Of a stretch of 64,000 bases of DNA, positions 46,245-58,487 are shown in pieces (positions within the stretch are counted from its first letter, which is position 1; every line of letters starts with the position of its first letter). The stretch spans positions 1,320,399 through 1,384,398 of the forward strand of contig CM055314.2 of the NCBI GenBank assembly GCA_029255685.2. The letters run 5' to 3'. A model generated the notes under the pieces. It was not told the DNA's origin. It did not search any database and saw nothing but the letters and a program-made list of their open reading frames with translations. The position numbers and the translations under genes were made by a program. Origin of the DNA: Silene conica. Lineage: Eukaryota > Streptophyta > Magnoliopsida > Caryophyllales > Caryophyllaceae.

Positions 46245-49200
46245 TCATTTACCAATAACAGACTCCGAAGCAGAGCGTCGGTAAGGGCGTTGCTCTTCAG
46301 TAACGCCGTCAGCAATACGTTTGTCTTCAAACCATTTCACTACTCTTCTCCGAGGAAGGTTTGTGACGTGGACTATGCTGCTAACCATGGCATTCTGCAT
46401 TTTCACAACAGATTCAACTCCCAATTATGCAGGAACGAAAATCTAATGAAATGTTTAATTGCCGCGATAAATTTGAACCATAGTCCATACACAGTAATAC
46501 AATTACACACATACCTTAATACGGAGTATGCGTTAACACGAGTATGACCCATGATGAAAAATTTGTCAAGAATTGCATGAACATCTACTATCTCAAAATA
46601 AAAAGAAATGTGGCCAGTGAAGGGAACCATTTTACTTTATCCCACTATAATATAAACCAAAGAATGGCGAGTTTTTCGCTCCATCAAAAAATATTCAAGG
46701 TTGGAGGAATTAAAGTTCTTATATAAGCATAAACTGCATAATACCATAAGTACACATCAAATGATAAATGGAGCGAATACTAGCTAGTTCACAAGGCAAC
46801 ACATGAACATGATCGATATTGTTTATCAACCAAAAGATGGATTACTTAGACTACGTTTATAGGTAGGTCTAACAAGGGCTAGGTCTTGAATAAAGAAAAA
46901 AATTAATTAAAATAAAAAAGTAAAGTAAAATATATTATAGGAACTAGTTTCGTTCCAAATGGTCTGAAATGGACCTGTTGGAACATGTTTAGGAACTTGG
47001 TATTTGCATGTGGTTCTCATACGTGATTCCAATTTAACCAAAAATAATGTCGGAATTCCTAGGTCTGGCTTGATAATATAACAAAATCAAGAACTAGGTC
47101 TACGAAGTAGGTTAAAAAGTATATATTAATATTTTAATGCAGGAACTCGGTCTAGGTAGGGCGTTCCTGATAAACTTGGTCTTAACACCAGTGCCCTGAC
47201 CAAGGTATTCTTTAGTAGTTAGTCCTACAAATGATTATTCAATGACGAACAAATAGCAGGCAAACAGAGCTTGTAAAGTTGTAATTTGCAGGCTAAACAA
47301 CTCATGATTGAGAACAAATGTCCAGAAAATTGAACTTACAGTTGGACGATGTGTACGTCTGTAAACGTTTTCTAGGGTTTCAACTTGAACTTTCTTCAGT
47401 CTTTTCTGTGCTGACCAACTGTCTTGTAGGGCATGGACGGGGGTTTTAATCTTGGGTTCCAGTTCCGGTTCTGGTTCATCTGATTCAACAATGTCCTCAG
47501 CAGGCACAAATGGTACGATTTCTGGGTCAATATTCGTGCTGGTAGGCTCTCGTTTATCAGGTAATGTTGCACTCAACATCAGTAGACTTGGTGGTGGTTC
47601 ACGTAATAACTCAAGAACAATAGCCCTATCAAGACATAGCTCTGCTGCAAGTTGTTTTATCTGCAAGGCAATTGATAATTTACTTGATAGTGAAGATTTC
47701 GGAAAAAAAAAACCACAGAAACATGCTATGTACTCTGACATCTCACTTTGGTTGCCTGTACAACACTTCGACACTTCACTTTAGACAAAAATTGAAAAGT
47801 TTCGGGAAAATAACCATATCCGACTCTTCGGCACTCTGTCGTGTTCGACAATTAGCAGCTCAGTCGGAGTAACATAGGAAACATGTCAGTTACATACTAA
47901 ATGAATGATGTGATCAACTGATCATATGATGAACTATCATACACTGTCATATCTATCTTGAAGGACTCTCGGTCTTCAGACACGATAAATGTATTTATTT
48001 TTTGTACATTTTACTAAAAATTGTGCACTGATTTTTTTTCTTATTTCTCTAGCTTTTGAATAATACTTCATAATAGCTTTCAAATTTTTAGCAATACTAG
48101 AAAAAAAAATATTATTAGTTCGTCATTTGCCGAGAGAATTGTAACACTTACACCAGTTTTACGACGGCCAGCCTTCAGTGCATAAGCCAAACGACGAAGT
48201 TGCCAACCTCTCAGTTTAATTGGTTCCCCTTCTTCATCTACTTCTTCAGTGTAATCATCATCATCATCATCATCTCCTACATCTTCTTCCACTTCTACTT
48301 CCTTTGCTCCTGCTTTCAGTCCCGTGTCATCATCTGAATGCATATTTAACAGCTCTGCAAGGTCTTCATCCACTCCTAGTGCTTCCCCTAACTCACGTTC
48401 AAGCAGGACAAGGTCTTCATCAGAAATATCCTCATCATCATCATCAACAAATTCCCCGTCTTTCTTGAGATCTTCTTCTAGTTGTTTAAAAAGAGCCTCA
48501 AAAGCGTCCTCATCCACGTTCACATCTTTTTTTGAGCCCCTTTTTTTACCGCTCTACAAACAAAGAAAGACATTTATGTTCCAGCTCCAAACAAAACAAA
48601 TATAGATACAAATACCAAATGTAGATATACTTCCTCCATTCAAGTCCAAATACCACATTTCTTTTTGTAGATAATGCATATATTGCAACATAAATATATT
48701 GACTTACACATTACAAAATAAATTACAGAAGTGAGATATTTTTATCGAACCCTCATGAAGACAAATCAAACACGATCTCCCATGATTATATTTCCTCTTA
48801 TATATCGCTCCGAATTATGAAGATTCTTTTCACTCATGAATAGTGTAGAAAAAAAAGAGCAAATGGGGGATTTGGACCTGAATGGAGACTCCATAGAAGT
48901 TTAAGAGATAAAAGTCAAATGCACCCAAATCTCAATTTCCATCATGATGACATTAATTAGGGTATCCAAGTGATTAAAGCACGAGCAATTATCCTAAAGC
49001 AACCAAAAGAGGGTGGTATAATGCAACAAGTGAATGACATGCTCCCACGAGATTTAGGTATCTTGCTCACCATATACCCGTTGGAAACCTCAATGGTACT
49101 AAAGGAAGGGAGGTAGGAGATGAAGATAGGATAATAAGTTCCTCATAAAGGGATAGTTATGTAAGCAAAACATCTTCACGAAAAGCTAAAGCTCATTGTA

Positions 49201-50300
49201 GTGGCGGATCTAGGGGGGCTATCATGACTCATGAGTGGTCGCCCCCAATGCCGGCCAGAAATTTCAGAGTTAGTTAAAATTTTCCAACTATTTCGGCATT
49301 TCCCTTACGCCATTATTAGTTCGCTTCCGCTGGGTCAATTCCTGGCTCCGCCACTTTGCTCTTGATTGAGGCCTAAATGGTAGTTGAACCAATGATTTTA
49401 TGCCTAGATACTCAGCTTTCTCCTAAGGGTGTGTTTGGATAACAAAAAAGGAGAGAAAGGGACGGAAGGGGAAGGAGGGAAAAGAAAGGGAGAGAACGGG
49501 AGGGGAGGGAGAATGGATGAGCTGATATTCTCTCCAAATCCCGCCTATGTTGGTGGGGAAATAATTTGCCGGAAATGTTCCCTTCCCCTCCAAACCTATG
49601 TTACTCCGACTCTTCTAATTTCCTCGTGTACCCGTGTCCGACCCTCGACAGGTATAACACACGGACACCTCATTTTAGACCAAAATGTGCATATTTTTCA
49701 ATAAAATAGCCGAGTCCGACACTTGGACACGTACCTGTGTCCGGTACTTCTAAACGAGTCTGAGTAACATGACTCCAAAGTCCAAACCCTCCTACCTTCA
49801 TTTTGCTAACCAAAAAATGGATTTCTCATCATTCCAATTCTCTCCCCTTCCTTTCCCTCCAATTCCTTCAATACAAACACACCCTAAGACAAAGCATTAC
49901 CCTCGTTGCCTTCATCCACCATCGATTAATTAGTAGAATCATTACGTGTGTATCAAATAGACAAATACCCTTAAGCGCGAGCTAATCCCATAGAATACTA
50001 AAACATGTGGTTGACTTCTAAAGCAATTACCTAATTACCAGCTGTTACCAAAACAATGAACATTCAATCCGATAATACTTTACTGAAAATGTATTATACA
50101 AAAGATACCTTATTGAGGTTGGAAGCAGGATGGCCGGAATTGGTGCGACGGCGGGCAAGAGTGAGAATGCAACGGCGAAGAGGAAGACGTGGCAGAGTGA
50201 GATTGGAAGGTGGGTTGTTGAGAAAGAGATGTTTAGTTTGATAAGGTAAGGTTGGTATTCTAATGGAGGTGGTGTTGTGTACTGCTGATGTCAATCCCAT
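46245..50300 (-). CDS. OCP3: OCP3-like homeodomain protein, 354 aa, four exons
   Basis: Homologue of Arabidopsis OVEREXPRESSOR OF CATIONIC PEROXIDASE 3, a homeodomain protein linked to jasmonate/fungal defence and drought responses, and also reported in chloroplasts in RNA editing. Exons in transcript order: 50109-50300, 48152-48553, 47340-47660, 46245-46394; all GT-AG, all phase 0. Residues 1-64 are rich in Ser/Thr/Arg/Pro and acid-poor, consistent with a transit peptide. Residues ~75-170 hold an acidic region with Asp runs (encoded by an ATC/TCA tract at 48254-48280), then GWQLRRLAYALKAGRRKTG and KQLAAELCLDRAIVLELLRE, both typical of OCP3. The C-terminus has a homeodomain-like fold (about 280-333) with recognition helix NLPRRRVVKWFEDKR. 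Start chosen at the ATG of MGLTSAVHN; an ATG 14 codons upstream is possible. The exon 1 assignment rests on splice phase and transit-peptide character. Confidence 0.9.
46395..47339 (-). other. OCP3 intron 3
   Basis: AT-rich intron between the two homeodomain exons. Around 46860-47180 it carries a diverged repeat (ggtctaacaagggctaggtc...gaactcggtctaggtaggg) that also has relatives at 26340-26550. No gene. Confidence 0.45.
47758..47880. repeat. Decayed CTATGTTACTCCGACT element in OCP3 intron 2
   Basis: Ends ccgtcggagtaacatag-like (gtcggagtaacataggaa, 47865-47880) and contains cttcgacacttcactttag; related to the hAT MITEs at 35778 and 49598, with the left end lost. Confidence 0.5.
48629..48886. 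mobile_element. Stowaway MITE in OCP3 intron 1
   Basis: Inverted ends cttcctccattcaagtccaa / ttggacctgaatggagac near TA dinucleotides. Interior catgattatatttcctctta. Tc1/mariner-type MITE. Confidence 0.78.
49199..49360. mobile_element. Short hAT MITE in OCP3 intron 1
   Basis: Ends agtggcggatctagggggg / ctggctccgccact are related to the element at 42942-43514. The interior (gtcgcccccaatgccgg) differs. The target duplication was not resolved. Confidence 0.6.
49424..49886. mobile_element. Harbinger-type MITE interrupted by a hAT MITE, OCP3 intron 1
   Basis: Outer ends aagggtgtgtttggataac / gaatacaaacacaccctaag around ggagggaa-/ttccctcc-rich arms; relative of 27222-27718. The hAT MITE 49598-49772 sits inside. 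Confidence 0.65.
49598..49772. mobile_element. hAT MITE nested in a Harbinger-type MITE
   Basis: Ends CTATGTTACTCCGACTC / GAGTCTGAGTAACATG as in 35778-35967. Flanks CTCCAAAC (before 49598) and CTCCAAAG (49773-49780) are an 8-bp duplication with one mismatch. Confidence 0.8.
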
Positions 50301-50390
50301 TTTTCTTCCTTTGTCAGGGATGATGAACAATCTTTTCAGCACTGGCTTTGTGGGTTTCGACTCTTCGCCTATCTTTTATCTTATAGTAAG

Positions 50391-50580
50391 TCTTGCTTGC
50401 GACGGGTCATTATTTGTGACGGATATTTGTGAGGTAAAATGGATAAAAAATGAGTTAGTGGAGAAAGGGGACCACATGAATAGTGTAGCAGAGAGAGAAA
50501 AAGTGGGTATTTTGTGAGAGAAAATGGTATCCGTCGCAAGCTTGCGACGGATAGTGCCGTTGCAAATAAGAATTTGTGTT
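50391..50580. mobile_element. GCTTGCGACGGG MITE upstream of OCP3
   Basis: Runs taagtcttgcttgcgacggg ... gcaagcttgcgacggatag ... aagaatttgtgtta. It begins about 90 bp upstream of the OCP3 start codon on the coding strand, so it lies in the promoter or 5' leader. A related, diverged element (acgcaaattctcgttgagga ... aaatccgtcctatgtgagac) follows at 50620-50775. Confidence 0.78.
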
Positions 50581-50776
50581 ATCCTTAAGCCCCTTCTCCC
50601 CTGCCAAAACCAGTCTTTTTACGCAAATTCTCGTTGAGGACGGACGTATCGTTTTAAGGTAAACACGGTCTAAATAATGATTCAATTGTATTGATAAGAC
50701 AAATTTTTGCTCTTATCTGTACATTTTCATTTTTGTCTTATTAATATAAATCCGTCCTATGTGAGACTAATTGCTC

Positions 50777-51617
50777 TTTTTAATAGGGTAAATGGATTAT
50801 TACACCCTTATATAATTCATTTTTTAAATTTTACTCTTTTTTTGAAACTTAGACTCTGTTCTTTCTGACTTAATTTCAGTTCCTTTCAATTTTCCTTTGA
50901 TATATTCTTTTAAGTTTTATTTACGTTCAATTAATTATGTTCAATTAATCTCTTAACAAAATTAACTTTCAATTCAACTAAATTCACTTCACCCCAGTTT
51001 CACTCAATTTAGTTCAATTAATCTCTACTCCAATTAATTCAATTCAGTTCGTTTCAGCCGAAAAGAACATGATCTTACTCCCACCCTATGGAGGTTTCTT
51101 GTTTCTTCAAATATTGCTCCCAAATTACTGTTGTCGGTGACAATTAGGAGAATATTTCGTCCAAATTTTGAAATTTAGTACTAATTCTTGTTGCTTATGA
51201 ATTTATTTGACTTATTTCATGACCTATTAAAATTAATCTCAATCCTTCCAAATTTTTTAAACATTGTTAAATAGTTTAAGGGATTTAACAAATTTAGGAG
51301 AAAGGAAGGTTATGTAAATTGTTTATGTAATAAGGTAAAAGACAATAATACGATCATAAATAACAAAAATTAGTATTTGTTTTCAAATTCTGGATGAAAT
51401 ATTTTATTTTTTTGTGACCAAAATTATTAAATGGGGAGCAATATTTGATAAAAGTTATATGTGGTGGGAGTAAGTTATATGTGGACTATATAAGGGAGTA
51501 TTAATCAATTTACCCTTTTTAATATGTTTTTGGTTCTCTCAGGTGTTGTTTGTTTGGTTTGCTAGAGAAATTGAGGTTTCAACAAAGTAATAATATGATT
51601 TTGCAATTCATATGAAA
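50777..51617. other. AT-rich intergenic region
   Basis: Holds scattered copies of caattaatctc/caattcagttc-like sequence (50900-51060) suggesting a decayed repeat. No gene or complete element was recognised. Confidence 0.4.
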
Positions 51618-52496
51618 CAAGTTTTTAACCCGTGCAAAATTGCACGGATATAGTTTTAAAAAGATCGATATAACGATTAATATTTAAAAATGTTAAACCA
51701 AAATACATGTATATTTTATACTCTATTTAATTTATAATTATAATAGTTTAAAACACATGCAACAATTGTAAGGGTTTAAAATTTACACATGAATCAAATC
51801 CGTGAAAAAAAGGCACGAATTCAGTGTTAAAACATGATAACAAAATTTTTAGATCTACTCATTTTAGTGGATTAGTTCAATATCTATAACGAATTCCTTT
51901 AGAGTATCATTTTATCAAAATGCTCTAAAATCTACTTAACAAGTTTTATAGTTTATTTCTTTTGTGAACTTTTTTTAGATCTCATTTTTGAAATTGAAAA
52001 TTAAAATAGTACTATTTATTAACATTTTCGTTGTTGAAAGTTATTTCTTATTAAAAAATTACTCAAATTCAGTAATATCTCGAAAATTTGCTATTATGAT
52101 AGTCAAAATATTAGAGTTAAAAGCTTGAAAATAAATATAGTAACGTTATTTGTTTTATCATTTATATTTTCGTTATCTAATACTACTGTTTTTTGTTCAT
52201 TTTTTTATTTTCCTTTTTTATTATTGACAAACTATGCGGATTCTTGGAAAAAAAAATCATTCTCATAATGTATTATTTATGCAACATATATGGAATTGAG
52301 TATGATGGTTCATTGAAGTTTGATATTGATTATTCGATTAAATTCTATTAACAAAGTTGGTTTTCATAAATAATATGTACTGATATTTTTGTGGCGGGTC
52401 CTGCCATTTATTTAAAATAAAAAATATATGAAAATGGATGTGATGATGTGGAAGCACGAAATTGCACGAAATTTACTTGTATTAATATAGATAAGA
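51618..52496 (-). mobile_element. Helitron B2 (879 bp), uninterrupted counterpart of B1
   Basis: Minus strand: 5' TCTTATCTATATTAATACAA at 52496 followed on the plus strand by T, and 3' CTTG (decayed CTAG) at 51618-51621. Perfect hairpin cccgtgcaaaattgcacgg near the 3' end (51630-51648). It is collinear with 13024-15328 minus the nested insertions and so supplies the empty-site evidence for them. No coding capacity. Confidence 0.85.
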
Positions 52497-54287
52497 TAGT
52501 GATAATTTCGGGAGTTTTTATCTCGGAGATATTTTTGGCCTAAAAAATGTGGATAATAACCTTCAAATTTGTTATTTCGATCATTTTCAAATTCGAATTT
52601 TTTTTTCTGAATCCTTATCTATAGGCTCATTATATCCTATAATAAGTATTTGATGCTTGGATTTTTCATTAAACAACTTAGAATAAAGTATATAAGTTAC
52701 TTTATCTATTTCAAACACGATCTTTAAAATAATGTAAGAGCCTCTAAATGTGTCTATTTTCAACCGTATGCCAATTTTAACACCTTGAGTCAATTTTATA
52801 TGGTATTAAAGTACTATGGTGAGAATTTCGAGAGTTTTTATCCCGAGAATTTTTCGGCTTAAAAAACGTGGATAATAACCTTCGAAAATGGCAATTTTCG
52901 GTCGTTTTCAAACCCGAATTTTTTTTCCCGAATCCTTGTCCATACGCTCATAATATCCTATAATAAGTATTGGATGATTAAATTCTTCACGAAATAACAT
53001 AGAATAAAGTACAGTATATAACTTATTTTGTTTATTTCAAACAAGATCTTTAAAGTAATGTTAAGACCTCTAAATGTGTCTATTTTAAACCGTATGCCAA
53101 TTTCAATACATTAAGTCATTTTTATATGGTATTAAAGTACTATGGTGCGAATTTGAATTTTTTTATCTTTGAACTTTTTTGCCTAAAAAACGTGGATAAT
53201 AACCTACAAAATCGGCTATTTTCGTTCATATTAGAACTCGATTTTTTTTTTTTCTGAATTATTCTCAATAGACTCATTATATCCGATACGAAATATTAGA
53301 TGCTTGAATTTTTTCAGAAAACAAAATTGAATAAAATATGTAACTTATTTTGTCTATTTCAAACACAACATCTAAAATGATGATAGGGCCTTTAATATGC
53401 CTATTTTATAATACTCCGTATATGCAATTTTAACACCTTGAGTCATTTTTATATGGTACAAGTATAGCTGTCACGGGCCGTCCCGTCCATTAGGCCCTCC
53501 CGCCCAGCCCGAATATTTTGTGGGCTTGGACAAGTATTTTTTTCCCGGAAAATTAAGAGAGCGGGCTAAACCCAGCCCGCCAAGTTAAATGGGCGGGTAT
53601 GGACAACAAGAAAAGCCCGTGGGCTGGCCCATTAGACCCGTTCACAATTTAAATAATTTACTTTTACTCTTCAAAAAACATTTTTTTAAGAAAATTGTAT
53701 CAATTTTATAGGGTATGGAACATTAAAATAATAATATGGAAAATATAATATGTAAACTAAAACAATTAATATATAACGAAAATGTTTATATATTTTAATT
53801 AATATAAAATCTAAATTAGATAAATGTTCAAACAATAATATTACGTCTAATCTTTGCGTCTAACCTTACGTGTATTTCTTTACTAAACATAAATTTATGT
53901 ATCTCGTTTCAAATTTCACATCAAGGTATGGAATATAAAAAATAGATTAATATAAGTCATTTTATAACGAATATTTAATTAAAAGTTAAGGTTTTATATT
54001 AAGGCCCATTGGCCCATGGGCCGCCCAACTTTTGTATAAAGGGCGTGTAAGGGCAAGGATAATTGACCCATAACTATGGCCCAGTCCGCCCACTAAGTCT
54101 TAACGGGCAACTTTTTTCTTTATGGCCCGGCCCAAGTCCGGCCCAAACCCGCATTTGAACAGCTCTAGGTACAAGTATTAAAGTATTATGGTGCGAATTT
54201 CGAGAGTTTTTATCCCGAGACCTTTTTGGTCTAAAAAACGTGGATAATAACCTTCAAAATCGGCTATTTCCGATCATTTTAGAAACC

Positions 54288-54329
<42 letters not shown>

Positions 54330-56745
54330 CTGAATCTTTGTCTATAGGCTCATTTCATCCTATAATAAATATTGGATGTTTGACTTTTCACAAAACCACA
54401 TAAAATAAAGTATATACCTTATTTTGTCTATTTCTAACACGACCTTTAAAATAATGTAATAGTCTCTAAATGTTTCTATTTTAAACCGTATGCAAATTTT
54501 AACACTTTCAGTCATTTTTATATGGTGTTAAAGTACTAAGGTGAGAATTTCGAAAGTTTTTATCCCGAGATCTTTTTCGCCTAAAAAACGTGGATAATAA
54601 CCTTCAAAATCAGTTATTTTCGGTCATTTTCAAACAAGAAATAATTTTTTTTTTTCTAAATCCTTGTCTATGACGCTCATTATATCCTATAATAAATATT
54701 GGAGGTTTGGCTTCTTCACGAAACAACATAAAATAAAGTATATAACTTATTTTGTCTATTTCAAACACGAACTTTAAAATAATGTAAGAGTCTCTAAATG
54801 TGTCTATTTTAAACCGTATGTCAATTTTGACACATTGAGTCAATTTTATATGATATTAAAGTACTATGGTGAGAACTTCGAGAAATTTTATCCCGAGCCC
54901 TTACGGCCTAAAAAACGTGGATAATAACCTTCAAAATCGGCTATTTTCGATCGTTTTAGAAACTGAATTTTTTATTTCTGAATCTTTGTCTATAGGCTCA
55001 GCTCATTCCATCCTATAATAAATATTGGATGCTTGGCTTTTCACAAAACTACATAAAATAAAGTATATACCTTATTTTGTCTATTTCAAACACGACCTTT
55101 AAAATAATATACGAGTCTCTAAATGTTTTTATTTTAAACCATATGCCAATTTTAAAATTTTCAGTCATTTTTATATCGTATTAAACTACTTTGTTGAGAT
55201 TTTCGAGAGTTTTTATCTCGAGACCTTTTTCGCCTAAAAAACGTGGATAATAACCTTCAAAATCGGTTATTTTCGGTCATTTTCGAACCCGAATTTTTTT
55301 TTTTTTTTCTAAATCCTTGTCTATAGGCTCATTATATCCTATAATAAGTATTGGATGCTTGTCTTTTTCACGAAACAACATATAATAAAGTATATAATTT
55401 ATTTTGTCTATTTCAAACACGACCTTTAAAGTAATGTTAGAGCCTCTAAATGTGTCTATTTTAAACTGTATGTCAATTTTTAACACCTTGAGTCATTTTT
55501 ATATAAAGTACTATTGTGCGAATTTGGAGAATTTTTATCTCGGGACCTTTTCAGCCTAAAAAACGTGGATAATAACCTTCAAAATCGGTTATTTTCGGTC
55601 ATTTTCGAACCCAAATTTTTTTTATTTTTTTTTCTAAATCTTTGTCTATAGGCTCATTATATCCTAAAATAAGTATTGGATGCTTGTCTTTTTCACGAAA
55701 TAACATTGAATAAAGTATATAACTTATTTTGTGTATTTCAAACACGAACATTAAAGTAATGTTAGAGCCTCTAAATATGTCTATTTTAAACCGTATGCCA
55801 ATTTTAACACCTTGAGTCATTTTTATATGGTATTAAAGTACTATGGTGAGAATTTCAAGAGTTTTTATCCCGAGAACTTTTTGGCCTAAAAACGTGGATA
55901 ATAACCTTCAAAATCGGTTATTTTCGGTCATTTTCGAACCCGATTTTTTTTTTCCGAATCCTTGTCTATAGGCTCATTATATCCTATAATAAGTATTCGA
56001 TGCTTGAATTTTTCACGAAAGAACATAGAATAAAGTATATATTAACTTATTTTGTCTATTTCAAACAAAATATTGGATGCTCGAATATTTCAGAAAACAA
56101 AATAGAATAAAATATACGAGCCTATTTTCGTGTTCGAATATTTTAATACTTATTTTGTCTATTTCAAACACGATCTTTAAAGTAATGTTAGGGCCTCTAA
56201 ATGTGTTTATTTTAAACCGTATGCCAATTTTAACACCTTGCATCATTTTTATATGGTATTAAAGTACTATGGTGCGAATTTCGAGAATTTTTACATCGGG
56301 ACCTTTTCAGCCTAAAAAAACGTGGATAATAACCTTCAAAATCGGCTATTTTCGGTCATTTTAGAACTCGGTTTTTTTTCTGAATTATTCTCAATAGGCT
56401 CATTATATCCGATACGAAATTTTGAGAATTTTTTTATTCCGGGACCTTTTCAGCGTATAAAACGTGGATAATAACCTTCAAAATCGGTTATTTTCTGTCA
56501 TTTTAAAACCCGGAATATTTTTTCTAAATCCTTGTCAATAGGTTCATTATATCCGATAATAAATATTGGATGCTCAGGACATTTAAAATAACCATCAAAA
56601 TCGGCTATTTTCGATCATTTTAGAAACCGAGTTTTTTTTTTTTCTGAATCTTTGTCTATAGGCTTATTTCATCCTATAATAAATATTGGTTGTTTGGCTT
56701 TTCACAAAACCACATAAAATAAAGTATATACCTTATTTTATCTAT
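52497..56745 (+). repeat. Satellite-like array of about eleven ~325-bp units
   Basis: The landmark gtggataataacc occurs near 52549, 52868, 53192, 54240, 54590, 54917, 55243, 55565, 55893, 56322 and 56464. Typical spacing is 319-328 bp; exceptions are the hAT MITE insertion at 53466, a poly-T of about 37 at 54292-54329, and truncated or duplicated units at 56060-56600. Units show tatggtgagaatttcgagag at one end and caccttgagtcatttttata at the other. Small open frames inside are shadows of the repeat. The array abuts the 5' end of Helitron B2. Confidence 0.93.
53466..54168. mobile_element. GGCCCG-rich hAT MITE inserted in the satellite array
   Basis: Ends agctgtcacgggccgtccc / ccgcatttgaacagctct, rich in gcccg/cgggc, with an AT-rich centre. 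It is flanked on both sides by ggtacaagta(t), an 8-10 bp duplication. The flanks rejoin into a normal satellite unit. Confidence 0.8.
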
Positions 56746-56961
56746 TATATTTTGTATACTATTTACGTGAATATTCAGTTTCAATTTTCTCTTAATACGT
56801 AAGAGAAAATATATGTTGTTTGATTCGTTTTCATGAGTACATTGAAAACATCTTAGGTTTATAATTTTTGTAAATACGTAGTTAAAAATATTTACCACGT
56901 AAAATATGCGTTGACAAACGTGAAAAAACAAACCTGCAAAATGAATATGAACGGAGAGAGT
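56745..56961. mobile_element. Stowaway-type MITE at the end of the satellite array
   Basis: Interior ttctcttaatacgtaagaga and taaatacgtagttaaaaata match 23999-24252, and the right end is tgaacggagagagta. The left end is lost in the satellite border. Confidence 0.65.
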
Positions 56962-57185
56962 ACATATACAGCATAGTTTGATTAAAATATGAGTAAAGGT
57001 ATTTGATTCTTTACTTAGAGAAATTGAAAGGACAACCCAAAATGGTTCCTCAAGAATTTTGATGTCCCTTCCTCCCTTGCGCTCAAGCTGTTGCAAAGTC
57101 ACGAATAAATTCTGTTGTTCAAATATTTATTATTATTAATTAATAATACTACGCCATTAACAGGCATTTGCTTCTTCACTGCTCC

Positions 57186-57194
57186 TATATATAA
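57186..57194 (+). promoter_or_regulatory. TATA box of the DUF247 gene
   Basis: TATATATAA. A likely 5' UTR exon follows (about 57220-57337) with donor ttttg|gtatat at 57338; the matching acceptor tttgcag ends at 58476, 11 bp before the start codon. The proposed 5' UTR intron therefore spans 57338-58476. Confidence 0.5.
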
Positions 57195-57663
57195 TCAATC
57201 ATAATCAATCAGCAGTATCAGTATCAGTATGTATTCATACATACTGGGTTTCTTCCCTATTCGATTGCTCCATTCTTTTACAGCTTTCATCATCACTTCT
57301 CTACTTCTTCTTCTGCTTCATTGAACTCCTAATTTTGGTATATTTTTCTTCCCTTTTCCCTCCCCCCTTTGGTTTTTTTGCTCACTCTGCATTTTAATTG
57401 GTTAAGGTCCCGTCAAGTTACCATGGCACAGCCGCACAGGCAAACTATTTTGGCATTTTTTCTGGTTTGCTGAAATGGGTAGATAGGTTATGATGAAATT
57501 ATGTAAACTGGTTCCTCGGAAGTAAATGGCTGTTCATTCCATGCAATGCTCAATACAATTTTCATTATGGGTCGTCTTTAACCAGTCTCTTTCAGTCTCT
57601 TACAGTCTTACCCCACCATTTGCAGAACCCTTTGTCACTATGATTATATTGTTACAAAGAGGT

Positions 57664-57870
57664 CTTGCTTGTGACGGATAATATTCCTCACAAGCTGAAA
57701 CGGATACTTTAGGGTTTAGGGTTTAGGGTTTAGGGTGTAAGTGGACATGCGAGTGAGAGGAAATGAAGCATCTTATAGATAGTGTCACTTGCAGTGTGGG
57801 GGAGGGATACTACCCGTTTCGGCTTGTGAAGGATAGTGTCCGTCTTCAATGAGAATGTGTGATATTGTTA
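57664..57870. mobile_element. GCTTGTGACGG MITE containing telomere repeats
   Basis: Starts tcttgcttgtgacggataat and ends gtgtccgtcttcaatgagaa. Four near-perfect TTTAGGG units lie inside at 57708-57735. The element lies in the probable 5' UTR intron of the DUF247 gene. Confidence 0.7.
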
Positions 57871-58193
57871 TTGTTGTTGCTAATACTGGTACAAACCAGC
57901 GCTTAAGCGTAAGACAGGTCTAATATCATCCCACATACGTATATAGGACAAATCTTTTACCTTTTTTCAATGCATTATGCTTTTGCCTTATTCAATCCAC
58001 ATGAGTATATTTAACCCCTCTTAAACAAGAATTTGTGGGCAGGAACTTGCAATTCCGAAGGGGACTGACAATTTTTCTAAACATATCTGAGTATAAAGAA
58101 TGTGAACTTGATTAGTTAATTGATTACTACCACCTCTGTCACAAAGTTATTGTCCCCTTTCAACTTTTCTTAACTTTGGCCATTAGAATCTTA

Positions 58194-58378
58194 AAAAGGG
58201 CAGGCCGGTGCACGGTGGCGTCCCCGCTAGGCGAGGGTCTGGGGAAGGGCCCCACCGCAAGGGTGTAATGGGGGCAAGCCTTCCCTTGCCTTTTTGGCAA
58301 GAGGCCGCTCCCAGGGCTTAACCCGTGACCTCACGGTCACAAAGCAACACCTTAACCTGTGCGCCAAGGCTCCCCTTC
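58194..58378 (-). mobile_element. Au-type SINE with target duplication
   Basis: On the minus strand the element reads from the A-box region (ggcgcacaggttaaggtg), through the B box (gtgaggtcacgggttaagcc), to cggcctgccctttt. This is the layout of the Au SINE family of angiosperms: tRNA-like 5' part and a T-run 3' end. It is flanked by AGAATCTTA (58185-58193 and 58379-58387), a 9-bp duplication from retroposition. Confidence 0.9.
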
Positions 58379-58487
58379 AGAATCTTATAATGTATAGTTC
58401 GTCATAATTGATTTATGAGAAAGCCTACTTTCATACAATAGCCTAATAAACTAGTTCAAATTAATTTCATTTGCAGAAAGAAGTTTG

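Noticed and set aside
47452-47872. Plus-strand open frames over OCP3 exon 3
   Set aside because: Antisense shadows; the minus strand carries clear OCP3 motifs and splice sites.
48220-48605. Plus-strand His/Leu-rich and Ser-rich open frames
   Set aside because: They arise from the antisense of the Asp/Glu-coding ATC/TCA tract of OCP3.
52500-56750. Regular repeats that could suggest a CRISPR-like or coding tandem array
   Set aside because: Units are ~325 bp with no short spacer-repeat alternation, no adjacent genes, and small open frames that shift between units; this is plant satellite DNA.
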